Below, piece after piece: positions 54,933-64,000 of a stretch of DNA of 64,000 bases; within the stretch, counting starts at the first letter, position 1, and each line of letters begins with the position of its first letter. The position numbers and the translations under genes are program-made. The stretch is taken from positions 1,240,001-1,304,000 of the forward strand of contig NC_089390.1 of the NCBI RefSeq assembly GCF_003171515.1, written 5' to 3'. Under the pieces are notes generated by a model, which saw nothing but the letters and a program-made list of their open reading frames with translations, had not been told where the DNA came from and made no database searches. The stretch is from Pyrenophora tritici-repentis. Its lineage: Eukaryota > Ascomycota > Dothideomycetes > Pleosporales > Pleosporaceae.

Positions 54933-57611
54933 ATGCCCTCTATACCAGCAAAACGCAAGCCCGAGGCTGCCGAAGAAGCTGATACTCCCTTCAAGCGAGC
55001 ACAACGTACGCGCAAACCTACGCTCAAAGCGCTGTTGGGTGACGGCAGCCAGCCAACCCAGCCGATAGAGCTGCCAGAAAGTACGCCGGATCCGCCTACA
55101 GAGCCGCCTACACAAGTTATCGAGCCGCCCACACGGGCTATTGAACCGCCATGTAAGCCTGTACAACAACCCGAGGAGCGCCCTCGGCGGGCATCACCAC
55201 TGCCTATTTTGGCTGCCTCACAAGCCTCTCGGCTCACTGATGAGCCAGCCTGGGAGTCGCAGTTAATGTTTGATAAGCCAGAGGACTCTATTGTACAGCC
55301 TTTAGCTTTCTCTAGCGCTGCCACTGAGGCTTCGGTGGAGGAGGATAGCGCTGTGAGCGTCGATTTTCGCGACTTTGAGGGCGTCGATTGGTCGCGATTA
55401 AAGGGGTTTGTCGCGCCGCTGAGCACTCCACGAGGCAAGGCAAGCTGGATTTTTCAACACGGCTGGCGTGTCTGGAAGGAGGGTACTCACCACCCAGATG
55501 AGTTGTACTTTGTGTGCAAGTACTGTCATATTCATAAGCTACCTAATGGTGTACACCGAGTAACGAAGTCAACCACTGCCGCCAACGGGCACCTCCAGCT
55601 TGATAAACCTGGTCATCGGCTCAGCAAAGATGGTCCAATCCTAAGCAAACCTCTCCGCAAACATGGACAACAATCACTTCGTCAGGCAGCTCTAAGCGGT
55701 GTCAAATTTAGTCTAGAGGCGTACAAGACTATAGGAAACTTCGACGTACAAGAATTTCGGCAGGCAGCTGCGCTCTGGCTGGTCGACAACAACAGACCAC
55801 TCCGCGAGTTTGAGACGCCGGCTTTTCGCAAGATGATCAGGCTTGCTAATCCTGAGGCAGAGGCGGCGTTATGGAGGTCTCATAACAGCGTGTCAGCGTT
55901 CGTGATGAGGTTGTACAGTTGGCTACGGCCTCAGGTGGTGCGCGCGTTGGCTGAAGCCGAGAGCAAGGTACATATAAGCTTCGATGGGTGGACGACAAAA
56001 GGCGGCAAACGTGGCTTCTTTTCTGTAGTTGCTCACTACGCCAACAGTAAGGGCGCGATAGTTGACCTACCCATCGCGCTGCCGCAGCTGGTGGGTGCCC
56101 ACACTGGTGAGGCGATAGCTGACGCTGTAACCAAAATCCTGCAATCCTTCAGCATTAATCGCAGCAAACTCGGCTACTTTGTGCTCGATAACGCTTACAA
56201 TAACGACACCGCTGTTAACAAACTCGCCTCGATGTACCACTTTTCTGCCTCCGATCGCCGCCTCCGCTGCGCTTGCCACATACTTAACCTTGTTGGCCAA
56301 ACGATTATGTTCGGGAGGGATGCTGACGCGTATAACAACGCCCTGGAGAACACAAAGATGGAGGATTTTTACATGAAGGAGTGGCGGAAAGAAGGACCGC
56401 TTGGCGTGTATCTTGATATTATCAACTACATCAACACGCCGAAGCAGTGGAGTATTTTTGAAGATTGCCAACGCGAGGCAGTTAACAGCATGCCCACAGG
56501 CGCCAGCGGCGGCACTCGCGAGCCAATTAAGCCGTGTGTTACACGTTGGAACAGCTATTACGACTGCTTTAAGCGCGGAGTTCAGCTCCAACAAGCTATC
56601 AACGCATACGCCACGTACCACATTCGCGAGACTGAACAGGCTGACGAACAGGCAGCTATTAGAGGAAACAAGCTGCCTGATGTGCCGCGGTGGATGAGGT
56701 CAGACGGCCTTACGGCGGCTGACTGGGCGGTGATTACTGAGTACATGGCGATACTGCAGCCGCTCAAGTTTGCTACAGATCGCCTCCAAGGCCGCGGCAA
56801 GTGTGGCCGTTTTGGCGCACTCTACGAGGTCATCCCAGTATTTGAGAGTGTGATAACTGAGCTGGATGCACGCCTTCGGCCATACGAATCGGTCAACCAC
56901 GAGCCATCTGAGGCGCCCGAAGATCACATCCCGATCAACCTGCGAGCCGCGAGGCGAAAAGCGAGCAATTACTTTACTAAGATCCTCCAAAGTCCCATTT
57001 ACTACGCAGCTACGGCACTACATCCACGATATAAAACATACTCTAAGCGCTTCTGGCGCGACAAACCTACACAATTGAGCACCGCGCACGCGAAGTTTCT
57101 GCGGGTTTGGGCTGCCTACAAGCCTGCCGCTGCTGCCACAACACCAACCCCTGCGCCAAAACCTACCATGAGCAGCTTTGACGACGCTATCGACGCTATA
57201 CTAGATGAGGACGGCGAGCATACATTGGAGGTGGAGGATGAGTACGATAGCTGGTTAAAAGAGCCTATGTGGACGTCTGATCAACACAAGGAGGGTCCAA
57301 CAGCTGTACAGTACTGGTTATCGTTGAAGCCGAAGTATCCACATCTTTCACGATTGGCGATCGACGTGTTGACTATACCCGCCTCCAGCTCTGATTGTGA
57401 GCGCGTTTTTGCGGGAACTGGCGATATAATTGAGCCACAAAGGCGGAAAATTGGCGCGCAGTTACTGGCTGCTTTGGTGTGCTTGCAACGGTGGACTCGT
57501 GCAGGTTTTACAACACCAAGCACGACAACAGCAGCAAAGCATACTGATGAGGAGCTCACGGAAGAGTTTGCGATAGGAACGTGGGAAGAGCCGCCTGCAG
57601 AATTGTCATAG
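54933..57611 (+). CDS. hAT-family transposase, intact
   Basis: An uninterrupted frame of 892 codons from the ATG at 54933. A proline-rich N-terminus (repeats of EPPT.) is followed by a BED-type zinc finger (~170-230: WIFQHGWRVWK, YFVCKYCHIHKLPNG, then His of NGHLQ and PGH). The RNase-H-like catalytic core spans ~330-640, with FDGWTTKGGKRGFFSVVAHY, FVLDNAYNNDTAV (catalytic Asp candidates), RLRCACHILNLV and CVTRWNSYYDC. The hAT C-terminal dimerisation domain lies at ~800-855 (YPHLSRLAIDVLTIPASSSDCERVFAGTGDII). No stops or frameshifts are present, so the copy may be recent and functional; it shows no heavy C-to-T mutation. Confidence 0.93.
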   Translation: MPSIPAKRKPEAAEEADTPFKRAQRTRKPTLKALLGDGSQPTQPIELPESTPDPPTEPPTQVIEPPTRAIEPPCKPVQQPEERPRRASPLPILAASQASRLTDEPAWESQLMFDKPEDSIVQPLAFSSAATEASVEEDSAVSVDFRDFEGVDWSRLKGFVAPLSTPRGKASWIFQHGWRVWKEGTHHPDELYFVCKYCHIHKLPNGVHRVTKSTTAANGHLQLDKPGHRLSKDGPILSKPLRKHGQQSLRQAALSGVKFSLEAYKTIGNFDVQEFRQAAALWLVDNNRPLREFETPAFRKMIRLANPEAEAALWRSHNSVSAFVMRLYSWLRPQVVRALAEAESKVHISFDGWTTKGGKRGFFSVVAHYANSKGAIVDLPIALPQLVGAHTGEAIADAVTKILQSFSINRSKLGYFVLDNAYNNDTAVNKLASMYHFSASDRRLRCACHILNLVGQTIMFGRDADAYNNALENTKMEDFYMKEWRKEGPLGVYLDIINYINTPKQWSIFEDCQREAVNSMPTGASGGTREPIKPCVTRWNSYYDCFKRGVQLQQAINAYATYHIRETEQADEQAAIRGNKLPDVPRWMRSDGLTAADWAVITEYMAILQPLKFATDRLQGRGKCGRFGALYEVIPVFESVITELDARLRPYESVNHEPSEAPEDHIPINLRAARRKASNYFTKILQSPIYYAATALHPRYKTYSKRFWRDKPTQLSTAHAKFLRVWAAYKPAAAATTPTPAPKPTMSSFDDAIDAILDEDGEHTLEVEDEYDSWLKEPMWTSDQHKEGPTAVQYWLSLKPKYPHLSRLAIDVLTIPASSSDCERVFAGTGDIIEPQRRKIGAQLLAALVCLQRWTRAGFTTPSTTTAAKHTDEELTEEFAIGTWEEPPAELS

Positions 57612-59337
57612 AAACGTCCCTTCAGAACCTTAAGTCTATCAATATTCAATCAATCAACCAACCAAAAATTGGCTCTTCAGTCTCATCAACTCAAACAAAC
57701 AAACTGTAGCCCTAAGAAATGAGCCAGTCAATCAACATCTACGCCTCAAATGTTGGTTGTTTTGTTTGTTGACTTCTCTGGATCAAATGAACACCGAAAA
57801 TTGGCTCTCTCATAATGAGATACTAAGATATGCTACGAGTGCGACCCGCCACATCATGCAACAAATTTACATCGCATACTCGTAGAAGTTTTGGGTATTC
57901 TAGCTAGGTAAAGGGTCTCCCAGCATATCGAAGCTAGAGAGGAAGTTATTTCTCTTGCACCCTTGATCTCCGCCACTGTCACTGGGATAACAAGACATCC
58001 TGGATTCAACATCAACTTATGACAGTAGCAACGGCATAATGATACCGATATCCGCAGGGGTCCTGATAACAGAGTTCAGAAAAGTACTGGAGCAATTCTA
58101 GCGGCCCCGCCCCCTAAAAAGATAAGTGCGTCGTGTTATCAAGCTATACAATGGCCTCAGCTGACGCTATCACAACAAACACATGGCTCTAAAGTGAATG
58201 TCATATGAAAAGGGAAGCACTTTATCCTGAAAACGAGTCAGATACTAGCGGCAGCCCGCTCTGAAGATTCCGGAAATGTGGATCTTAGCAGCAACCTCCT
58301 CCTCAGACTAAGATTACTCAGGTATGGCTGCGTCGAAGGTACATATGGTTTCAAGAATGCATAATCCATGACCCGCACCGGGCCGGATATAGCGTCATTC
58401 CCCTCTTGGATTAGCCTGGTATACGTATACTCATTTTGCTCCCACTGTACATTACAAAGCCAACATTATGAGATCTCTACTCACCGATACATGTGTTCCA
58501 GATCCAATCCGATGACATCTTAGCCAATCTCGAGGGAGCGTACTGAGGGGTATGATTACCAATGGCTGGCCGTGACTTCAAGTTCAATATCGCGATCGCC
58601 CGCCTCGCGCCTGGCTTACAAAACCAACCGGCTTGGCAACGACTACAGTGATGAGAATTTGAGCCAAGATCTGGATTTGCGTACAGGGAGTGGAATATCC
58701 CTTTGAGCAAGTCCAAGCGGGTTTGCGTGTTCATTTGGTTAAGCGGACTACAAACATAGTTGCAGTATGTTGTTCGGACTCAAACGAGCGACATTTGTTC
58801 CGGGTATGTGGGGGAGAACACATTGTCGTCGTCAGATTATCCGCATTGCAGTGGGGCCGTCGGCGAACAGGCCTGGGATGTGAAGGCTCACCGACTAGCC
58901 AAGTTCCCGCAGTACCGGGCTCATACCCACTACGAGATAGCAGGAACTTGACAACCTAACAGATGAATGGAGTCTCGCCAATGTGTCCTCGTATGGAGCT
59001 TGGATAGAGTAAGTTGGATCACCATGAACTCTGAAAATGATCCACACACAGCTGTTCCCCACACAATCGCCTGATGATCATCCCCACCAAGTCATCTCTC
59101 CAACTCAGACCCCGCTCTCTACTAGAGTCTCACTGTAAGATTTTATCCGGATATCTCAGAACTCCGCGTCATTTATCCCAGCTTATCTTTGACGATGATT
59201 AGCAAACGGCCCGATAGTGATGCGTCCGAAACGTTCCGGGGGCGTACGGCGCGGCAGATGCCATGTAAATAGTCAGCAGAAGCCTCAGCTATACAGAGTT
59301 TAAAAGGACTTGGAATATTTGAGAAAGACTATATATC
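57612..59337. other. Transposon right end and alcohol dehydrogenase upstream region
   Basis: The first ~220 bp carry the shared hAT motifs (CAATCAATCAACCAA, AATTGGCTCT twice). Further right, 58560-58960 contains short overlapping frames that look faintly coding (motif WDVKAHRLAKFPQ in one frame near 58870) but are broken; they may be a decayed gene. The last few hundred bases are the dehydrogenase promoter, with a TTTAAAAGG box about 35-40 bp upstream of the ATG. Confidence 0.45.
57647..57661 (+). repeat. Subterminal 15-mer, right copy
   Basis: CAATCAATCAACCAA, identical to the left copy at 54416-54430 and in the same orientation. Confidence 0.75.
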
Positions 59338-60504
59338 ATGTCTGCTCTATCCCGTCTATCCAATATCTCAGCACAAGTGCAACCTTCATCAGCAAGCAAC
59401 AACCACAACACTCTGAATTCCCAAACAAGTACCAAAATGACAGACTACAACTACATTTTTGAAGGCTGGGCCGGCCACGACCCCGATTGTGTGAAAGGAA
59501 ACCTGAAGTGGGAAACCTACGAGCCTAAGCCCTGGTCTGAAGACGATGTCGACATCCAGATCTCGCACTGCGGAGTCTGCGGATCCGATATCCATACCCT
59601 ACGCTCTGGCTGGGGTCCCGCCATGTACCCTTGTGTTGTCGGTCACGAGATTATCGGCAAAGCCGTCCGCGTGGGCAGCAACGTCAAGCACGTCAAAGTA
59701 GGCGAGCGCGTGGGCGTGGGCGCCCAAGCTGCCTCCTGTCTGAAGCCCGACTGCGCCATGTGTGCCGACGGACTAGAGAACCATTGTCAAAAGATTGTGG
59801 GGTCGTACAATGGCATTTTCGCCGATACTCAGAGTAAGAGCTACGGCGGGTATGCAAAGTATAGTCGTACGCCAGGGCATTTTGTCATTCCCATCCCTGA
59901 TGGCATTGATAGCGAGCATGCAGCGCCGCTGATGTGCGGTGGCGTGACAGTCTTCTCGCCGCTGAGGAGGTACGGGGCGGCTGGAAAGCGGGTTGGTGTT
60001 ATTGGATTGGGTGGCCTGGGACATTTTGCTGTACTATTTGCCAAGGCCATGGGCGCAAAGGAAGTCGCTGTTATCTCGCGGACGCGAAGTAAAGAGGAGG
60101 ATGCGAAGAAGTTGGGTGCAGACCGTTTCATCGCCACGGAAGAAGATGGCTGGAGTAGCGGCACCAATGCTTCTTCGCTAGACCTCATCATCTCGACCGT
60201 TTCATCGGACAATATGCCGTTCTCTGGGTACTTGAACCTAGTGGCGTTTCGAGGCACGTTTGTGCAGGTGGGTGCGCCAGAGGATCCAATGCCTGGATTT
60301 GCGGCGTGGCAACTTATTATGAGTGAAGTACATATCACGGGGTCGGCTATTGGACCGCCAAAGGAGATCAAGGAGATGTTGCAGGTGGTTAAGGAAAAGG
60401 GAGTGAAGCCTTGGACGCAGGCGATTCCAATGGCCGAGGCGAACCGGGCGATTGTGGAGTTTGAAGAGGGCAAGCCCAGGTACAGATTTGTGCTCACAAA
60501 TTAG
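59338..60504 (+). CDS. Zinc-dependent NADP alcohol dehydrogenase, cinnamyl-alcohol-dehydrogenase type
   Basis: A single exon of 388 residues, or 355 if translation starts at the second ATG (59437, MTDYNYIFEGW). Catalytic zinc ligands are in SHCGVCGSDIH (~Cys 77) and GHE (~102); the structural zinc site is CLKPDCAMCADGLENHC (~137-153). The nucleotide fold has GLGGLG near 223, followed by a basic/Ser stretch (ISRTRS) that suggests NADP(H). Closest in style to yeast Adh6/Adh7, which reduce a broad range of aliphatic and aromatic aldehydes. The first 33 residues are Ser/Asn/Gln-rich with only two Arg near the start and could be a weak mitochondrial presequence or merely leader. Confidence 0.93.
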   Translation: MSALSRLSNISAQVQPSSASNNHNTLNSQTSTKMTDYNYIFEGWAGHDPDCVKGNLKWETYEPKPWSEDDVDIQISHCGVCGSDIHTLRSGWGPAMYPCVVGHEIIGKAVRVGSNVKHVKVGERVGVGAQAASCLKPDCAMCADGLENHCQKIVGSYNGIFADTQSKSYGGYAKYSRTPGHFVIPIPDGIDSEHAAPLMCGGVTVFSPLRRYGAAGKRVGVIGLGGLGHFAVLFAKAMGAKEVAVISRTRSKEEDAKKLGADRFIATEEDGWSSGTNASSLDLIISTVSSDNMPFSGYLNLVAFRGTFVQVGAPEDPMPGFAAWQLIMSEVHITGSAIGPPKEIKEMLQVVKEKGVKPWTQAIPMAEANRAIVEFEEGKPRYRFVLTN

Positions 60505-61343
60505 GATACTACTGGGTAGATGGCCAGGGATTGAAGACGACATGGATGATGATGAGAGGATGAGAGGATGTAGAAGTAGAGACGACGCGAGACGATGAGA
60601 TGATGTAAAGTAGACGATGAGACGGATGTATAGTAGACGCAAAATACAATGAGGTAGACTAAGAAACTACGTTTATGCTGGCACATGAACAGCTAAAAAA
60701 AAACTTCAGTTAGCAGGATACATGTGTATATGTCTTACCCCCTTCACCCGCAACAAACCTCCAGACAGCTACACGCCATGGTAGCTGGCCATCTTCACAT
60801 CTACAACACTACCGTGGGGTATACAGACACGCATACTTATAAGCGCTGCGCTATCATAGATGCATACGAGTTAGTACGAATAAATCTGTATTACTAACCA
60901 TGTCGGATCGTGAGTATCGGTAGGGACGTCGGATGCTCAACACTTCGGCCCGACTTCGGCCCGACTTGCGCTGAGCTTAGGTATACCTTCGTAGCACCTA
61001 TGTTCGTAGAATCAATCAATAAGAACCATCACCGAACAGAATGCATTCCTAGTTATCGTTATTCCCTTTACGCACTTAGTGCAAAGCCAACCAACAAACC
61101 ACGTAATTAGCCATCTTGAGGCAGCTACCACAAACCAAACAATCCTCACACGTGGGGCGCTACGTAAGTTAAAACCCACACGGCGCGCTTTCCCCATACG
61201 GCCCCGTGTCCACGCTTGGCCAAACATCAACCCTAGAAAACCATGACTAGAAGAAAAATGCCTTTGTTTTTCCAACCCTAAAGACGCCTACAGCTACGGA
61301 CCACGACATCTACTACACCAAATTTCACGAAACGAACAAGATA
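60505..61343. other. Intergenic, ~0.8 kb
   Basis: GA-rich 3' flank of the dehydrogenase gene (repeated GATGAGA type) followed by the promoter of the small membrane protein gene. At 60940-60967 an 11-bp unit CTTCGGCCCGA is repeated twice. Nothing coding was recognised. Confidence 0.5.
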
Positions 61344-61743
61344 ATGTCGCCAATCTCCCGCCTCGCCCGCCTCCTCCTCATCTTCCACGCACTCGTAAAC
61401 ATGGCACTGGGCGCCTACCCCTTCTTCAACCCAGCCGAGTACTCTGCGATCACAGGGGTTGAAGCGCCAGAGAGAGCTTTGCAGGATATTGGTAAGTTAC
61501 CACTTCTCTCATGCCAGCTTACGGACACCCAAAACTCACAAGAGCAACATAGGCCTCGGTACTATAGCGATAGGTTGGTACCAACTCATCTTCACACTGC
61601 AAGGCAACCGCAAGATGATGGCGTCGACAATCCCACTGCGGTGTGCATTTGCAGGTCTCATGTATTTGTTGGAGAGGCCGCAGCCCTTGCTGATTTACGA
61701 GTTGGTTGTTGTGTGGTTTTCAGGTATTGCAGTGTTTGCATAG
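61344..61743 (+). CDS. Small integral membrane protein, function unknown
   Basis: Two exons (61344-61491, 61553-61743) with a 61-nt intron (GTAAGT donor, CATAG acceptor) give 112 residues. Three to four hydrophobic segments are visible: LARLLLIFHALVNMALGAYPFF, GLGTIAIGWYQLIFTL, IPLRCAFAGLMYLL and LLIYELVVVWFSGIAVFA. The size and layout (helix, 'PFFNPAEY', then three helices) are reminiscent of DUF4345-like four-helix membrane proteins, but this is a loose resemblance. Splicing is strongly supported because the unspliced frame diverges into non-membrane sequence. Subcellular site and role are unknown. Confidence 0.75.
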
Positions 61744-62150
61744 GCAAGAGGATGACGAAGACGCAGAAGAAGGGCCTAGGAGGCTACGGGACGACGTTTT
61801 TCAATTTGAAAAATAAATAAATAAATCATCATACATGACGAAAAGAAAGGTAGACAAAGCTGTAAAATCTCTTTTCGGCCTAGAGTAAGATACCATCGTA
61901 CCGTTCCCTATACCTCCATCATATCCATGCGACGGCAAATCATAGCATCGTAAAGTTTTCCAGACATCACCCCAGAAACGCTGCGATGTCGTCTCCCATT
62001 GGTGTGTCATATTACAGAAACGAAAAAAAAAGATCCCTTGCCTTGGGATAGAATGCAAATGGCGAGTAATCAAATAGCAAACGGCCATGATGAGCCAACA
62101 AAAACCCAAACCAAATCCGTCTGGCGCAAGACCATATCGTATCGGCTATT
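61744..62150. other. Intergenic between convergent genes
   Basis: About 400 bp of 3' flank shared by the plus-strand membrane protein gene and the minus-strand forkhead gene. It has A-rich polyadenylation-like stretches (AAATAAATAAATAAATC near 61810). Nothing coding is seen. Confidence 0.55.
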
Positions 62151-64000
62151 CTACATATTCGCAGGCACGCTAGTTCTAGCTATTTGATGCGAAGGTGGGG
62201 GTGTAGCCGTAGAGCGGCTACCAATGCTACCGATGCTAGCCAAGCCGTGGGATTGCGCCATGCTGCGGTGGAATGAGCCGATTTTTTCGAACCCCCTATG
62301 CAAGGTTAGTACCGTGTTTAGCTTACTGGAGGTCTGTTGACTTACTTTGAGAGATCATAGCTCTGCTCTTCAGGCTCGGGTTCTTCCTCAAAGCTCGTCA
62401 AGCTTGCGCCACGGACCATACCGCCGTTGCCTACAATACCCAGCCCAAGACCATTGACCTTGCTGTTTGATCGTGATCTCTGTGATCCGATCTCGCGCCT
62501 ACTGACAGGTCGTGATACAGTACGACTAGGACTCTCAGGCCCCGCCTCCTCATCCTCGTCACCCTTGTCGTCGCCATCTTGCTCCTTATCCTCTTCGGGC
62601 TCGGCACTGTTGCCGTGCAGCATAGGAGGTGAACTAGGATGGTTATCCTCCTCTTCACCACTATCCTTGAAATCTGGACGTTGAAGCTTGATGGGGCTAA
62701 GTTCAAGATGTCCCTTGCCAGGTGTGCTGCCCAAATCGACAAATTTCCAGAATGGTGCTGGACTGGAGAAGGCCATATATTGGCTGGGCATCTGTGCTGT
62801 ACTAGGAGGCGCGAGTAGAGGTGCGTGACGTGTGACAAGTGGCGTAACAAGAGCGTTGTTCATACGGCCTGGCTCGTAGTTGCCGTTGATGTTGTTCGAC
62901 GCAGCATCCGAGTAGAGGGTTGGTGGAGAGTTGCCTACATCTGTTTTCATGCCGGGGACACTCTGCTTGACGGGATCCACACCAGGTGACGACTCCAATT
63001 GTGGTCTGCTATCGTCATTCTTGATGTAAGTAGGTCCTGGGCCTTCGGTGCTCTCGTACATGAGTCGTTTAGCAGGCGTTACGAAGCGATCCTGATCGCG
63101 GATGGTTGGTGACTGCTTGATGCCGCCATATGGGCGTGGACCACGATCCGGAGTGTACGACTCAGTGGCCATGGGGAAAGAAGATAGAGGCGGCGTGGCA
63201 GATCGTGGGGGCGACTTGATACGAGGAGGGTATTGGCTGGAGCCATGGTCGCGATCCAGGGCTCCGACGAGACGCTCTGTAGCCTGGGACGGATTTCCAA
63301 GTGCAGGCGAACTAGGCCCCGATCCATCAATCCGGTACCCCAAGCCACTACCCTTATTGCGAGGGTTGAGTAGCTGCTTCCTGATGAACTCCTCTCTTTC
63401 GCTGTCCGCAATCTTCCACTTCATGCCCTTTCCAGGCTCGTCTGTGCGGCGCGCGACCTTTTCAAACGATTTGTTCAAGGACAGATTGTGTCGGATGCTG
63501 TTTTGCCAACCGCTGGTGGTGTATCTAAAGTAGGCATAGCGCACTTTGATGTAGTCGTATATATGAGCAAGTGTAAGCATCTCCTCCTCGCTACTAAGGA
63601 TAGCTTGGCCGATGAGCTGGGCATAACTGTGGGGTGGCTTGATGTCTTTGGAAGAGTCCAGAGTGTAGTCGATATCGTCTCCACTTTCTAGTACGATGGC
63701 GCGGGGGAAATTAGCGGGCGAGCCTTTGCTACGGGGGTTGTTGTCGGCGCGAAAGGTCATAGGCGTGCCTGGCTGGTGACCCGGTGTAGACGTCATCTGA
63801 TTGTAGGACGCCTGTGAAGATTCGTGTTTATGGCGAGGGTGGGAAGATGGTGGGAAGGGGTAGTACTCCCGCTTGGGTGTCGGCCCGCCCGGGTGCGCAT
63901 GCTGATGTGGCTTTGGTGGTGGGTTTCCGTCGTTGTCGGATTCAGCTGCATCCTCGTTCTTCACCTGGCGCCAGAGCATGGGGTGGAAGTGGTCTTCAGT
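62151..64000 (-). CDS. Forkhead transcription factor (Fkh1/Fkh2 type), 5' part beyond the window
   Basis: Visible exons are 64000-62346 and 62295-62151; the frame is open to the right edge, so the N-terminus (where fungal Fkh proteins carry an FHA domain) is missing. The forkhead DNA-binding domain is clear: DIKPPHSYAQLIGQAILS, LTLAHIYDYIKVRYAYFRY, GWQNSIRHNLSLNKSFEKV, KGMKWKI. A long Ser/Pro-rich tail follows with SP/TP sites. Fungal Fkh factors drive G2/M genes and, in filamentous species, septation and conidiation. A final exon is added by an intron with GTAAGT donor, TACTAAC branch point and CATAG acceptor (62296-62345), which extends the protein by 48 codons (stop included). Without splicing the frame stops at once at 62342. 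Confidence 0.92.
62296..62345 (-). other. Last intron of the forkhead gene
   Basis: A 50-nt intron with textbook signals: GTAAGT at the donor, TACTAAC as branch point, CATAG at the acceptor. Retention creates an immediate TAA from the donor sequence, giving an alternative, 47-residue shorter C-terminus. Confidence 0.85.

Larger units (their letters stand above)
54374..57808 (+). mobile_element. hAT DNA transposon, ends not resolved
   Basis: An intact hAT transposase gene is flanked by shared motifs: a 15-base CAATCAATCAACCAA at 54416-54430 and, same orientation, at 57647-57661; GGAGCCAACC at 54374-54383 on the left, and its inverse type AATTGGCTCT twice on the right (57667-57676 and 57799-57808). 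Such subterminal motifs are usual transposase binding sites in hAT elements. I could not find a clean pair of terminal inverted repeats with an 8-bp duplication, so the limits given are just the outermost shared motifs. A MITE (54502-54629) is inserted within the left part. Confidence 0.6.

Noticed and set aside
54082..57824. GAGATACT at 54082-54089 and 57817-57824 as a target duplication of the hAT element
   Set aside because: The bases next to the two copies do not form inverted repeats, and a shared 8-mer is expected by chance between two windows of this size.
50031..60504. A secondary-metabolite gene cluster around the dioxygenase, decarboxylase and dehydrogenase
   Set aside because: No polyketide synthase, peptide synthetase, terpene cyclase, transporter or pathway regulator is present.
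1..64000. tRNA, rRNA or CRISPR loci
   Set aside because: No convincing tRNA A/B boxes with a foldable cloverleaf, no rRNA-like sequence and no regularly spaced repeats were seen by eye; a covariance-model scan would settle the tRNA question.

Overview
The window is a gene-dense stretch of nuclear DNA from a filamentous ascomycete. Genes lie on both strands, most have 0-3 short GT-AG introns (about 47-150 nt, one of 326 nt) with CTAAC/CTGAC branch points, and the conserved set (MOT1, uL4, TAF11, PRP45/SNW1, a fungal forkhead factor) is eukaryotic and fungal. The Hce2-like secreted protein, the But2-domain protein and the general style suggest a plant-associated Dothideomycete, perhaps Pleosporales; that placement is inference.

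Layout. 0-5.2 kb: three secreted or wall proteins on the minus strand (an Hce2/Ecp2-like cysteine-rich protein, a But2-domain protein, a repeat-rich GPI-anchored wall protein). 5.2-8.3 kb: gene-poor. 8.3-14.4 kb: MOT1, whose coding sequence starts with a 5-nt exon. 16-25 kb: an acidic unknown protein, a small glycine-rich protein, a broken leucine-rich-repeat gene with two in-frame TAG codons, an ankyrin protein, TAF11 and ribosomal protein uL4. 27.9-31.5 kb: a long dual-specificity (MAP kinase type) phosphatase whose tail carries nine copies of a short SP-x4-F motif. 34-39 kb: a J-domain protein and a calcineurin-like phosphoesterase. 40-47 kb: a Ulp1-like cysteine protease and a long low-complexity protein. 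48.3-50 kb: PRP45. 50.5-60.5 kb: metabolic genes (intradiol ring-cleavage dioxygenase, pyruvate decarboxylase, zinc alcohol dehydrogenase) with a hAT transposase gene and a 128-bp hAT-type fold-back MITE between the last two. 61-64 kb: a small membrane protein and the 3' part of a forkhead gene that runs off the right edge.

How they fit together. TAF11, MOT1 and PRP45 serve core transcription and splicing. The phosphatase and forkhead factor are signalling and cell-cycle regulators. Decarboxylase plus dehydrogenase could act in fermentation or Ehrlich-type steps, but no cluster backbone enzyme is present. I found no complete new system. The most unusual signals are the SP-x4-F array, the MITE with perfect 8-bp target duplication beside an intact hAT transposase, the nonsense-mutated LRR gene, and a hidden last exon of the forkhead gene.
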